Source: Paenibacillus sophorae
GTDB lineage: Bacteria; Bacillota; Bacilli; Paenibacillales; Paenibacillaceae
DNA: 64,000 bases
Assembly: GCF_018966525.1 (NCBI RefSeq)
Contig: NZ_CP076607.1
Span: 5,766,001-5,830,000, forward strand
Reading direction: 5' to 3'
Part shown: one piece after another, positions 1-8,531 of the stretch
Numbering within the stretch: the first letter of the stretch is position 1
Layout of the letters: every line of letters begins with the position of its first letter
Notes under the pieces: model-generated
Told to the model about the DNA's origin: nothing
What the model saw: the letters and a program-made list of their open reading frames with translations, nothing else
The model's database searches: none
Translations under genes and position numbers: made by a program

Positions 1-744
1 GCCAACGCCGGTACCTTCGACCGTCCCTTCGGCTTTCGCATCAAACGGGCGGCAATGTCCGTCTGATGAGAGCACCATGCCTTTCTGATAGACGTAGCCT
101 CTCTTGTGTGGAAAACTGACCGACGCACCGCCGGCGAGCGCCATGTCGCATTCGCCGTTCAGCAAACTTTGACAAGCCATATGCACAGCCACCAGGGAAC
201 TGGAGCAAGCCGTCTGTACGGAAATGCTAGGGCCGGACAAATTCAGCTTAAACGACACGCGCGTAGCAATATAATCTTTGTCGTTGCCAAGCATCAGTTG
301 ATACGAATCATTTTCTCGCAGCAGGCGGGGATTTTGGGTGAGATTATGCAACAGATACGTGCTCATCCCTCCGGCCCCGAATACGCCAATCGCTCTCGAT
401 TCCGTATCCAGATTCATCCCCGCATCCTCGATCGCACTCCAGCAGCATTCGAGAAAGAGACGGTGTTGCGGATCGACCATCGTCGCTTCGGCCGGGGAGA
501 TTCCGAAAAAGCCGGCATCAAAAGCTTCTGGATCATCAATGATGCCTTTTGCCCGGACGTAGTTGGGATGTCCTAGAAGTTCCGGGTCTTCTCCGTCAGC
601 CAACAATTCCTCGTCAGTAAGTCGGGTGATGCATTCCGTTTCCGTAATAAGCCGTTGCCAGAATTCCTGTGTGTTTCGCGCCTTTGGAAAATATCCGGAT
701 AGTCCAACAATTGCAATCGAATTCTCATGATTTTCCTGACTCAT
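1..744 (-). CDS. Type I polyketide synthase, N-terminal ketosynthase domain (partial)
   Basis: The reverse strand is open from an ATG at 744 to the window edge (248 codons), so the gene is cut and continues leftwards. GCGGAGG lies 6 bases before the ATG. The protein starts directly with a beta-ketoacyl synthase domain: SIAIVGLSGYFPKA at about residue 9, DPQHRLFLECCWSAIEDAG at about 90, and the active-site cysteine in QTACSSSLVAVH at about 176, then the GHCRPFDAKAEGT region before the cut. This elongation domain performs decarboxylative condensation of an acyl thioester with an ACP-bound malonyl unit. The downstream His residues of the catalytic triad are outside the window. A stand-alone FabF is unlikely given this type I style sequence, but module architecture and product cannot be told. 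Whether it belongs to the Tn7-like cargo or to the host chromosome is unresolved. Confidence 0.9.
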   Translation of the reverse strand, partial: MSQENHENSIAIVGLSGYFPKARNTQEFWQRLITETECITRLTDEELLADGEDPELLGHPNYVRAKGIIDDPEAFDAGFFGISPAEATMVDPQHRLFLECCWSAIEDAGMNLDTESRAIGVFGAGGMSTYLLHNLTQNPRLLRENDSYQLMLGNDKDYIATRVSFKLNLSGPSISVQTACSSSLVAVHMACQSLLNGECDMALAGGASVSFPHKRGYVYQKGMVLSSDGHCRPFDAKAEGTVEGTGVG

Positions 745-1547
745 TAGTACCTCCGCTCCCAGTGAATTTTGAGGATCATTATTGAGCTGAATATTCTGGT
801 GATTTTCATAATTGGCGCCCCGGACTCTTCGCTGTAATTCAATGATTTAAACTTTGGTTTTTGTAACGCTGACATTGGAAAATTCCTATTACCCAGAAGA
901 TATACCTGTTAAAAAGATATTTTCTGCAATTATGGGGCATTGCTAAAAAGTCAATCGGCTATTGCAATTTTTAAGTAATTTTATTACAATTATGTAATAA
1001 ACTACAATTTGAAATGATTTGCATAAGTTATTTTCATACTATCATCTCAAATAATACCAAAGAAACATTAACATAAATTCATAATACTGTAAACGAACTT
1101 CCTCAACCACGGCCTAATAAAATATCATTTCGTATCCTTTTATGTAAATCTAACTATTATTTAAAGCGCATCTGAGTTTATATTTCTGTCTCTCGTTCCA
1201 TACCCGATGCGTTCCAGAAGCTTGATTTTTGTATTCGGACCTTAGGTGAAAGCGTTTGTATAGGGAAACAGAAATAGGTAAGGGTTTCGTTACGCCAATA
1301 GCCAATATGATTAGAATTAGCTTAGGGAACTCAGTTGCGGCTTTTCAAGACTCTTGTGCCTGTATCACTTGCGAAGACGTTTATTGAGCACGTAAGCTTT
1401 ACGAATCTACTCATCCTCTTCCAGCAGAGCCTTTACGTGATTAATTTGGCAATCTATCAGCGCTTCTTGAGCACGCAAAAGATGCCAATTCAGAAGACAA
1501 AGCGGCCGCCATACTCCTGAACTATTCGGACGTCCTCTTTTGCCCGG
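745..1547. other. AT-rich region upstream of the PKS gene, no gene supported
   Basis: About 800 bases without a convincing gene. The first 450 bases are very AT-rich and probably hold the leftward promoter and leader of the polyketide synthase gene. A TTGACT at about 950 on the minus strand is a possible -35 element, but no well-spaced -10 is evident. Short open frames at 1335-1520 (+) and 1548-1937 (-) have no visible ribosome binding site and no recognisable domain. Confidence 0.5.
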
Positions 1548-2033
1548 CTAAGCCCGCTGAAATAAAAACAGGCCTCGAAGGGTCAATTGGACTGCCCCCG
1601 TTTTGGTTACCATAACTTTGCAGATATCCAGCATGATCGATTGAATGAGGGCGGCCATAGCGCTGGAATAGGCATGGACCTTCATCAACTGCTTAAGCGT
1701 GACGATACGGCGATAAAAAAATAGCGTAAGCGCCCTGCGTAACGAAGATCTGGGGTTTCGATGTATCGCATCCCTGTTAGCGGACCGGATATTAATATAT
1801 TTCTCGGTGATCTTCTCGATCACATTGGCTTTCGCGCTTTTTATCGTATAGACCACCCGATTGCCGGCAGCGGCTTTTCGGGCAAACATCGCTTCTCTTT
1901 CTGTAGCCTTTACCTTAAATATGGATTCATTGATCATTCTCCGTTTCCTAATGTTTAAAGTGGCACCGGCAAGTATAATCGGATAGTAGGCTATCCATTA
2001 GTTGGATAGCCGACCTTCCACACCACCGTACGT

Positions 2034-3636
2034 CAGACTGTCTAACAACTGATTGCTGAGCACGCTTTAAAACGTGGGTTTATGCGATTTTGCTCAAATA
2101 AACGTCGTGCATATTAGATTTTGAACGAGCTTGGTCACTGAAGAGACGTATGAGGTCCTTCACGCCCTTTATTTTGATCAGTCTCTTGAAATTATAGGCA
2201 AGACAAATCAAATTGGTCTCAGTGCCTACTGATGCCAACCCTCGTGTTAAAAAGTATGTATAGCCCAAGTGACGTTTCATCGTCCCGAAAGGGTGCTCAA
2301 CGATTGCCGCTCTTTGCTTATAAATATTACTTTGACTACGTGTATTTTCGGTAATCTGCTCGATCACTTCTTCGTCTTTAAGTCTGGTTACCGCCCTTCC
2401 GCCTTTGGCAGACGTGCAGGACTCTTTTTGTCCGCAAATATCGAAGGCTTCGCAAGTGTAACGTCTATACTCTTTTCCATTTTGTTTTCCATTCCATTTG
2501 AAGGGTAATTCATAACCCAACGGGCAAATATATCTATCGTTGATGGCGTCATATTCAAAGTTCTCTTTATCAAATCCGCTTGCCACTTTGTTTTGCTTTC
2601 CCTTTTGCGGCTTAATTAAGAGTTCGGTGCTTTCGTCGACAACGTCGATGATTTCAAGATAATTATAATAGCCTGTATCGGCCAGAATTGTAGTTTTTTG
2701 ATCATGGAAAACTTGCTTTGTTTTCTCCGCCATATTGGACAGCTGTCCTTGATCGTTGACATCATTGACCGTATCGCAGTCCACGATCAGTTTATACTTG
2801 CTGTCCACCGCAGTTTGAACATTGAAACAAACTTCATGCTTCCCGTTGTTTTTCATTGATTTGGCATCCGGATCGGTAACACAAAACTGTTTTTCACCTG
2901 TTTCCTTGAGTTTTTGTTTAATTACCTGCAACTCGTGCATTCTCTCTTGATAGACCTCTAACTTTTCCGTGATTTCCTGCTTTTTTTGGCGATTGTCCTC
3001 CGTTAAAAAGTCATGCAAATAGGCATCGATTTTTTCATCGATATACTCTAGCTTCTTACTGACAATATTAGCATTAAAGTGTTGCTTTTTAGAGCAGTTC
3101 GCCTTTAATTTTGTGCCGTCAATCGCGACAAGTTGACCATCGATCAACCCGAAACCTTTTAACAGTAAGGTGAACTCTTTAAACAGCTTTTTTATAGCCG
3201 TTTGGTTATTCTTCATGAAAGCAGATAAAGTACCGTGGTCCGGATGGAGCTTGCCAATTAGCCACATCAGTTCAATGTTTCTTTTCGTTTCGGTTTCCAT
3301 CTTGCGAGAGGAACGGATGCCGTTCATATAACAGTAAAGATAGAGCTTGAGAAGATCTTCCCTGCGATAAGGTTTTTGCCCCGATTTGGTGCCCGAATAC
3401 ACCTGAAACCCCAATTCTTCCAGGGTCAAACTATCGACGTAAGCATCGATGACTCGGACAGGATTTTCTTCTTCTACAAAGTCGTCCAACGTATTTGGCA
3501 GTAAATGAATTTGATGTCTATCTTCACCTTCGATATAAGGCATACACGCTCATCTCCTTTGATGTAGAGATTCGACAAAGGTCATCTATTTTCATGTCAA
3601 AAAACGAGGATTTTTTAATAATTGTTAGACAGTCTG
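2034..3636 (-). mobile_element. IS1182-family insertion sequence, 1603 bp, inside intron domain V
   Basis: The ends are inverted repeats CAGACTGTCTAACAA (2034-2048 and the complement at 3622-3636). They are flanked by a 4-bp direct repeat ACGT at 2030-2033 and 3637-3640, taken as the target duplication. The element carries one full-length transposase gene. It sits in the catalytic domain V of the surrounding group II intron, so it arrived after the intron and should have abolished splicing. The perfect ends and intact transposase suggest a recent, possibly active copy. Confidence 0.9.
2080..3543 (-). CDS. IS1182-family transposase
   Basis: A 487-residue DDE transposase. The N-terminal region (LPNTLDDFVEEENPVRVIDA) is the DUF772/InsH-type DNA-binding module. 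The catalytic part contains LVAIDGTKLKANCSK at about residue 140 (first Asp), ILADTGYYN at about 290 (second Asp) and a C-terminal RAAIVEHPFGTMKRHLG with the expected Glu. A cysteine cluster (YICPLGYEL...CGQKESC) sits in between, as is usual in the family. Length is normal for IS1182 relatives and there is no internal stop. It is the only gene of the element bounded by the 15-bp inverted repeats. Confidence 0.93.
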   Translation of the reverse strand: MPYIEGEDRHQIHLLPNTLDDFVEEENPVRVIDAYVDSLTLEELGFQVYSGTKSGQKPYRREDLLKLYLYCYMNGIRSSRKMETETKRNIELMWLIGKLHPDHGTLSAFMKNNQTAIKKLFKEFTLLLKGFGLIDGQLVAIDGTKLKANCSKKQHFNANIVSKKLEYIDEKIDAYLHDFLTEDNRQKKQEITEKLEVYQERMHELQVIKQKLKETGEKQFCVTDPDAKSMKNNGKHEVCFNVQTAVDSKYKLIVDCDTVNDVNDQGQLSNMAEKTKQVFHDQKTTILADTGYYNYLEIIDVVDESTELLIKPQKGKQNKVASGFDKENFEYDAINDRYICPLGYELPFKWNGKQNGKEYRRYTCEAFDICGQKESCTSAKGGRAVTRLKDEEVIEQITENTRSQSNIYKQRAAIVEHPFGTMKRHLGYTYFLTRGLASVGTETNLICLAYNFKRLIKIKGVKDLIRLFSDQARSKSNMHDVYLSKIA

Positions 3637-3670
3637 ACGTACCGTTCGGTATACGGCGGTTCCATTAGGC

Positions 3671-5082
3671 TCACGCAGTGACTTGTCGATAATAATCTAA
3701 AAAGTAAAGAAATCCGAGGCTCTTGATGGTGTTATTATCGAGAGATTTCGAGAGGATTGGGCTATTGGATGATCTCCAGTAGCTCTTTCTTGTGTTTGCG
3801 TACTCCCACGCCTTGTACTTCGGAACTCCAAGCGCAGCCAGCTTCTCGAATCTGGTCTTTACTCGCTTCCACTGTTTCCAGTAGATCATGCGGATCCGCC
3901 TTCTCATCCACTCATCCGTCGTTTGAAGCAGGGACTTCATGTCCGCAACCTTGAAGTAGTTGACCCATCCGATGATGTAGCGTCTGAGCCTTTCGGCTCT
4001 CTCCGCATTCTTCGTCCCATTGCTTCTTGCGGTCAGTTCCTTTACTTTCCTCTTCATTTTGGCGATGGATTTCGGATGAATGCGGATTTTCGCCTGCCCC
4101 CGATGAATGTAGAATGAGAACCCCAGAAACTTCACCCGGTGGCCAGGTCCACTATGGTCTTCTCCCGATTTACTTTTAAGAACAGTTTCTTCTCGATGAA
4201 TGGGAGAATGTGGGTCAATCTCCGCTCCGCACTTCGTCTGCTCTTGCTGAAGATGAGTAGGTCGTCCGCATAACGCACGAATTTGTGTCCTCTCTTTTCC
4301 AGTTCCTTGTCCAATTCATTCAGCATAATGTTACTGAGAATGGGACTCAGGTTCCCTCCCTGCGGTACGCCGATTTCCGTTTCCTCGAACTCGTGCTTCA
4401 CTACGACCCCTGCCCGAAGGTATTTATGAATCAGCGAAATGACTCGACCGTCCTTAATCGTTCTCGAAAGCACCTCAATGAGCTTGCTTTGATTAACGGA
4501 GTCAAAATATTTCTCCAAGTCCATATCCACGACATAGCGATAGCCTTCCTGAATATATTGCTGGCTACGCCTTATCGCTTGATGGGCACTTCGTTTGGGA
4601 CGGAAACCGTAGCTGTTGTCCGAAAACTGTTGTTCATAGATCCGCGTAAGCACTTGGGCGATCGCCTGTTGAATGACTCGATCGACCACCGTTGGGATAC
4701 CCAGATTTCTCTTCTTTCCGTTCTCTTTCGGGATCTCCACCCTTCGAACGGGATTCGGACGGTATTTACCGTCCAGGATTTGCTGCCTGATCGTTTCGCC
4801 GTTGTCTTTGAGATATTGTAGAAGTTCAGCCACACCCATCCTGTCGGTTCCGTGCGAACCCTTATTGGCTTTAACTCTCTTGAACGCTTCGTTCAAGTTG
4901 TCTTTGCTCAGAATCTTCTCAAGCAACCCTTCCCTCGATTCGTTTGCGTTGGTGTCGTCGGTTTCGGTTATCCTCTCAGAAATGTGCACTCCCGCATATC
5001 CTTCGTGTTCCGCACTATCCTTCTGCGGCGAGCCTTCCTTTGGAAGTTGGCTGCCCTTTGCTCCTGCTTCGGTAACTTTCAT
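3671..5082 (-). pseudogene. ltrA: Group II intron reverse transcriptase/maturase, frameshifted
   Basis: The intron-encoded protein is split into two frames. The upstream part (5082-4132) has AGGAGGTGAGCGTCA before its ATG and holds the reverse transcriptase motifs: RNLGIPTVVDRVIQQAI, YGFRPKRSAHQAI, VVDMDLEKYFDSV, GVPQGGNLSPILSNIML and the catalytic YADD at about residue 268. It stops after TIVDLATG. The maturase X domain resumes in another frame at about 4135 (KFLGFSFYIHRG) and runs to 3671 (YYRQVTA). Adding one base near 4133-4137 (CCACCGGGTG) would restore a single protein of about 470 residues. No HNH endonuclease domain follows, consistent with class C introns. A sequencing error is possible, but with the IS in domain V, genuine decay is likely. 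Confidence 0.85.
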
Positions 5083-5602
5083 TGACGCTCACCTCCTAAG
5101 GTTCAGCCCTTCCCTCGAGCCGTCGAAGGCTCAAGGTAGTATGGCTTCTGCTGACTTCTCATGATAAATCTTGTTTCAACCGTGGTTCGAAGTTCATCTC
5201 CTCACGTCCATGAGACCTCCCACGGTAAGACGCGTAACTTTCATCCCATGTACCCGCCGCATTTACATCCTCGTGTCCGTGCAGTTTATTGGATTTTGCC
5301 TTGTCTTGCAGACTCATCCCACTTTGGATGCCTGATGTGATTCGTGTTCCTTCGGGTCGGAACTTTGCCGCCAGCTTCCTTCAGATTCCACCTCGCGGCG
5401 GACACCCTTGCTCTTGGCTAATGGTTGGCAACTGCAAGCCCCCATAGCGGACTTTCACCGCCTAGTTACGCGCCATGCATGGCGCACAAGGAAAAGGGAA
5501 GCTCGCAATGAGCTTCCCAGCTTGTCGAGAAACCCGGTCTTCCTCAAAGACCCTGGGTTTCTCTTTTTGTTTTAGGACGCGAAGAAGTGAAAATCGAGGG
5601 GG

Positions 5603-6397
5603 TTACCCCCGCTTTTCCAGGCGATCCAGGTGGATCGCCATCTTCTTCATGTTCTGTACGGCTGCTGTCATCAAGGCCTGTTCCTTGACGTTGGCCAGCC
5701 CGCGCAAACGGCAATAGCGAAACCCATGGAGCTCTTTGGCGTCCGCGAAGCTTCGCTCAATCGTTTCTTTTCGTTTGCGGTACAGCTGTTTGCCGTCCCG
5801 GCTCAGCCGGTTGTTCCGTACCCACTCCTTGCTGTCCTCCCAAACATGTCGGGTCACCACCTTGCGGTGGTTTCGGGAATGCGTACACTTTTCGAGCAGC
5901 GGACAGGCCTTGCAGTGCTCCGGATCAGAAGCATACTGCCGGTATCCTTTCCGGTCCGTTGTACGGTAGACCAGTTCGTGACTCGCCGGGCAGACGTACA
6001 GATTGCGCTCTGCGTTAAACGTAAACTTCCATTTCGGAAACAGTCCTTGCTTGGGATGAAATCTCCGGTGAGCAATCACCGCAAAAATTTTTCGACTTTT
6101 CAGACCTCTACAAATCGGTGTCGTCAAATAACCCGAATCCAGCGCTACAGCCTCGACTTTAAAACCAAACCGTTCTCTTTGCCGGTCCAAACGCGACAAA
6201 TAAGGAACCGAATCATGGACATTTCCCGGCGTGACATGCACATCCGTAATCATATTGAATTTCATATCCACCGTGCGGTGGTCCAAGTAAAAGAAGCCTT
6301 CCGGTTTGCCGTCCCGAATCATATACCCGCTGTCTGGGTCAGTCTTGCTCACTTTAATTTCCTTTTCCTCGGTCACTTCCTCTCTCGGTTTTAGCGC
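5603..6397 (-). CDS. IS1182-like transposase, frame B (C-terminal catalytic part)
   Basis: This is the second half of the transposase, in the -1 frame relative to frame A. It contains VEAVALDSGYLTTPICRGL (second catalytic Asp region), a cysteine cluster (LYVCPASHEL...CKACPLLEKC) and KRKETIERSFADAKELHGFRYC with the catalytic Glu. The first GTG is at 6376, but the sequence upstream of it stays open to the slippery A-run and reads KKALKPREE. This indicates that frame B is normally translated as an extension of frame A, giving a joined protein of about 457 residues, the usual size for the family. Independent initiation at 6376 looks weak. Confidence 0.85.
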   Translation of the reverse strand, partial: ALKPREEVTEEKEIKVSKTDPDSGYMIRDGKPEGFFYLDHRTVDMKFNMITDVHVTPGNVHDSVPYLSRLDRQRERFGFKVEAVALDSGYLTTPICRGLKSRKIFAVIAHRRFHPKQGLFPKWKFTFNAERNLYVCPASHELVYRTTDRKGYRQYASDPEHCKACPLLEKCTHSRNHRKVVTRHVWEDSKEWVRNNRLSRDGKQLYRKRKETIERSFADAKELHGFRYCRLRGLANVKEQALMTAAVQNMKKMAIHLDRLEKRG

Positions 6398-6975
6398 TTT
6401 TTTCCGTTTTCCTTCCGGTCTTCCGCCACGGCGGCATTGAGTTCACCGATATAATCTTTCGTGTTTTGCAGTACTTGCTGCTTAGTGTACTGGTGTTTAT
6501 TCGCGTTCGCCTTGATGTGAGTCGAGTCGGTAATTAGGACGCGGCCGCCCACCATCCGGTGCGAGATGGCCTGCAAAACAATCTCATCAAAAATATCCTG
6601 AAAAATGCTCGTATCCTTAAACCGGGTTCGCCGGTTCCAACTAATGGTCGTGTGGTCCGGCACTTTGTCGGTCAGTCCGAGTCCCAAAAACCAACGGTAC
6701 GCCAGATTAGTCTGAATCTCCCGTTCCAATTGACGTTCGGAACGAATGCCGTAGAAATAACCGAGAAAAATCATCTTGAACAGTACTACCGGATCAATCG
6801 CCGGCCGCCCGTTATCCGCGCAGTACAGAGGACGGACCTTTTCATCAATAAAAGAGAAATCGATATGTTGATCCACTTTGCGGAGCAGATGATCCTGAGG
6901 CACCAAATCTTCGATAGAAACGAATTCGTAAGATTGTTGTTTTTCCCGGTTAGATCGCAGCATAAAGAACACCAT
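6391..6975 (-). CDS. IS1182-like transposase, frame A (N-terminal part)
   Basis: A 194-residue frame with the family's N-terminal domain (SIEDLVPQDHLLRKVDQHIDF, then FKMIFLGYFYGIRSERQLE) and the first catalytic Asp region (VLITDSTHIKANANKHQ) at about residue 145. It ends KENGKKR followed by TAA. The heptamer A-AAA-AAG at 6403-6397 lies in the zero frame just before the stop, with GGAAGGA about 10 bases upstream as a possible ribosome-stalling Shine-Dalgarno. This is the standard arrangement for programmed -1 frameshifting into frame B. The start could also be the ATG at 6963. Confidence 0.85.
   Translation of the reverse strand: MVFFMLRSNREKQQSYEFVSIEDLVPQDHLLRKVDQHIDFSFIDEKVRPLYCADNGRPAIDPVVLFKMIFLGYFYGIRSERQLEREIQTNLAYRWFLGLGLTDKVPDHTTISWNRRTRFKDTSIFQDIFDEIVLQAISHRMVGGRVLITDSTHIKANANKHQYTKQQVLQNTKDYIGELNAAVAEDRKENGKKR
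6397..6403 (-). promoter_or_regulatory. -1 ribosomal frameshift heptamer in the IS transposase
   Basis: A-AAA-AAG in the zero frame, two codons before the frame A stop. The -1 frame is open across it and leads directly into frame B. An alternative reading is loss of one base from a longer A-run, making frame B a dead fragment. Confidence 0.65.
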
Positions 6976-7132
6976 CCGTTCTAAAATATGTGTTACCTAT
7001 ATTATACAACATTAACGCGGTGTCGTGTGAAATTATCAGAACTTAAAAATAGCTGTCGAGACTTTCTCGACAGCCTGGGAAGCTCGCAATGAGCTTCCCT
7101 TTTTTAGAGACGGACACTTCTAGTCTTAAAGT

Positions 7133-7321
7133 TCAAATGAGGTACCAAAAATCAAATATTTTCTTTACTTCTCTGTAATTCCTTCCTTCGATCTTGATAC
7201 TTTGGATTCCGTTGTCTGGAATATAGAGACGCGTGCCATCAGTAAAAATGGGACGCTTCATTTTCTTCATCCAAGGATTCCTCTTTAACTTAATTTCAGC
7301 CCGCTCCACAATCATCTCCAT
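7133..7321 (-). CDS. Small protein of unknown function (62 aa)
   Basis: The gene follows the 104-aa gene by 11 bases, and AGGTGTTTCTAAA precedes the ATG, so the two probably form one transcript. The protein is basic (KLKRNPWMKKMKRP) with an aromatic C-terminus (YREVKKIFDFWYLI). I see no known motif. Its place between an IS and the Tn7-like genes suggests accessory cargo. Confidence 0.55.
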   Translation of the reverse strand: MEMIVERAEIKLKRNPWMKKMKRPIFTDGTRLYIPDNGIQSIKIEGRNYREVKKIFDFWYLI

Positions 7322-7332
7322 TTTAGAAACAC

Positions 7333-7647
7333 CTATCCTTCCATTTGATTCAGCTTAACCGTAATGGTGTCGTTGACGACGATGGCTGCTTTGCAAATCG
7401 CCATTTCTAACCTTGCTGAAGTTGCCAAATGTAAATCTTCGAAGTATACCACCCAAAAGACTCCTGTCGAGGATTGCTGAGGTACGATAGCCATTTTATT
7501 CGGGATGGTATGATCCCTTTCCGAAGGAGATAGTCGCTCGAACTTTTGAATTTGCGGCTCACACATCATACGTGCCCGTTTCATTTTCTCTTTTGTCAAT
7601 TGAACTAAAAGTTCTTTTCTTACTTTTTCAAATTGTTGATTATCCAT
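7333..7647 (-). CDS. Unknown protein (104 aa)
   Basis: An open frame of 104 codons. The N-terminal third is charged and helical (KVRKELLVQLTKEKMKRARMM). The middle to C-terminal part (VFWVVYFEDLHLATSARLEM, then VVNDTITVKLNQMEG) looks like a small mixed alpha/beta fold. No family is recognised. A strong hairpin (CCTAAGGAGGG...CCCTCCTTGGG) lies immediately before the start on the same strand and could hide or replace the ribosome binding site. Confidence 0.6.
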   Translation of the reverse strand: MDNQQFEKVRKELLVQLTKEKMKRARMMCEPQIQKFERLSPSERDHTIPNKMAIVPQQSSTGVFWVVYFEDLHLATSARLEMAICKAAIVVNDTITVKLNQMEG

Positions 7648-7654
7648 TTTTTTC

Positions 7655-7702
7655 GCCGGCCGCCCAAGGAGGGCGTAACTCGGCTCCCTCCTTAGGTATA
7701 TT
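7655..7702 (-). promoter_or_regulatory. Leader hairpin in front of the 104-aa gene
   Basis: On the minus strand, CCTAAGGAGGG is followed by a 12-base loop and CCCTCCTTGGG, giving a near-perfect 11-bp stem that contains an AGGAGG-like sequence. The start codon of the 104-aa gene lies about 20 bases beyond. No T-run follows, so a terminator is unlikely; translation control is a guess. Confidence 0.35.
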
Positions 7703-7734
7703 TGATATTTAATGAAAGCCTATCGGCTGTCCAT

Positions 7735-7986
7735 TCAGAATCCCTTTAACAGATTTTCCGTACCCCCCCCCGGCAGCGCCCGTCGTTCATTTCTGCATTG
7801 AAGAGAGTCCATTCGGAACGGCATTGGCACGGTGTTTTCCGTGTTCAGCGCGTGGTTAAGCATCTCTCCCGCAAAATCCATGAGCAGCTGGGAACGCAAA
7901 TGCAGGTAAGTGATTATGCAGGTCGTCAAGGTCAATATCCAGCGCTCCAAGTTGGAGTCAAGAAGTTTTTCCCCTCTTGGCCCCAT
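7735..7986 (-). CDS. Doubtful open frame (83 aa) overlapping the 199-aa gene
   Basis: This frame overlaps the last 55 bases of the 199-aa gene in another phase. It lacks a good ribosome binding site. It contains a run of ten C/G bases at about 7763-7772, a place where sequencing or replication slippage is likely. It may be a frameshifted continuation of the upstream gene or not coding at all. Confidence 0.25.
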   Translation of the reverse strand: MGPRGEKLLDSNLERWILTLTTCIITYLHLRSQLLMDFAGEMLNHALNTENTVPMPFRMDSLQCRNERRALPGGGTENLLKGF

Positions 7987-8531
7987 CCCATACGCAGATT
8001 TTGTAAAATGGTTTTTGAAGAACCTTGATCTACTCCTTCAGCTATGTTTGGGTTTTCGTGAATTGGGATCTCTTTTTGCAGTCGCCGCAAGAGGTTCAAC
8101 TGGTCATCAATCATCGATAACCGATAATCGATCGGTGTGACCAGAGGAAGATCCATCTGGTTACGCCGGATGAACCCGGACAACTCCAGTTGCCCTTGAG
8201 TCTCTTTTTTGACATGGTTCAAGACACAATCTCGCTGCTGATTTTCAAGATCTGAAATAACCACTTGAAATGCCCAAATCCAATCCTTCGAATCAAGCGT
8301 CTCTTTGCTTTGGAGCCGATCACTCATTAGTGGCGTTTCCTGCAAAATCGAATGAAGAAGCGGGTGAACAGCCTCCTCAATCTCCAGGTGAACCGGGTTC
8401 ATTTGGTGCAAGTAATATCTCCAATTAGCGGTTCCCCGAGCTTCCTTCACCTCATCGCTGACAATACCTATCAGCAGCTCCATTTGCATCATCTTCAGTT
8501 CATTAATCATGGTTTGTAAATTACTCAACAT
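7932..8531 (-). CDS. Unknown protein (199 aa)
   Basis: The start is taken as the ATG at 8531, which overlaps the stop of the upstream gene (ATGTTGAGTAA), a sign of translational coupling. A longer frame reaching to 8684 only reads through that gene. The protein is mainly alpha-helical, with several leucine-rich amphipathic stretches (MLSNLQTMINELKMMQMELL; MIDDQLNLLRRLQKEI), suggesting a coiled-coil or helical-bundle fold. It has no cysteines in a metal-binding pattern and no signal peptide. No family is recognised. Confidence 0.6.
   Translation of the reverse strand: MLSNLQTMINELKMMQMELLIGIVSDEVKEARGTANWRYYLHQMNPVHLEIEEAVHPLLHSILQETPLMSDRLQSKETLDSKDWIWAFQVVISDLENQQRDCVLNHVKKETQGQLELSGFIRRNQMDLPLVTPIDYRLSMIDDQLNLLRRLQKEIPIHENPNIAEGVDQGSSKTILQNLRMGWGQEGKNFLTPTWSAGY

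Larger units (their letters stand above)
1986..5487 (-). mobile_element. Group IIC-type intron, interrupted by an IS
   Basis: Read leftwards, the RNA starts at GTGCGCC (5487) and continues with GGTGAAAGTCCGC and GCCAAGAGCAAGGGTGTCC, both typical of domain I. An intron-encoded reverse transcriptase follows (3671-5082). Domain V is rebuilt by joining 3637-3665 to 2033 and below, giving CCGCCGTATACCGAACGGTA then CGTACGGTGG. Domain VI is GGCTATCC-AACTAAT-GGATAGCC at about 1989-2011, with the 3' end near CCTAC at 1986 (accurate to a few bases). Without the inserted element the intron is about 1.9 kb, normal for this class. The 5' junction lies just after a hairpin plus T-run, as expected for class C introns, which insert downstream of terminator-like stems. 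The IS in domain V and a frameshift in the ORF mean this copy should be dead. Confidence 0.82.
5496..7099 (-). mobile_element. IS1182-like insertion sequence with hairpin ends, 1604 bp
   Basis: The ends are imperfect inverted repeats of about 36 bp sharing GGGAAGCTC...TTCCCAG...TGTCGAGAAA (5496-5531 and the complement at 7064-7099). Each end contains its own hairpin (GGGAAGCTCGCAATGAGCTTCCC). A second strong hairpin lies inside each end: GAGAAACCC...GGGTTTCTC at 5530-5566 followed by a T-run on the plus strand, and CTGTCGAGA-CTT-TCTCGACAG at 7051-7073. These probably block transcription entering from outside. Transposase reading frames A and B lie between, linked by a slippery site. No flanking target duplication is clear; the left flank is now the group II intron. 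Confidence 0.75.

Noticed and set aside
1335..1937. 61-aa (+) and 129-aa (-) open frames near the left end, first suspected to be transposase remnants
   Set aside because: Neither has a ribosome binding site or a recognisable motif, and the weak transposase-like words are in inconsistent order and frames.
7735..7986. 83-aa frame as a firm gene
   Set aside because: Poor start context, overlap with another gene and a homopolymer run; kept only as a low-confidence entry.
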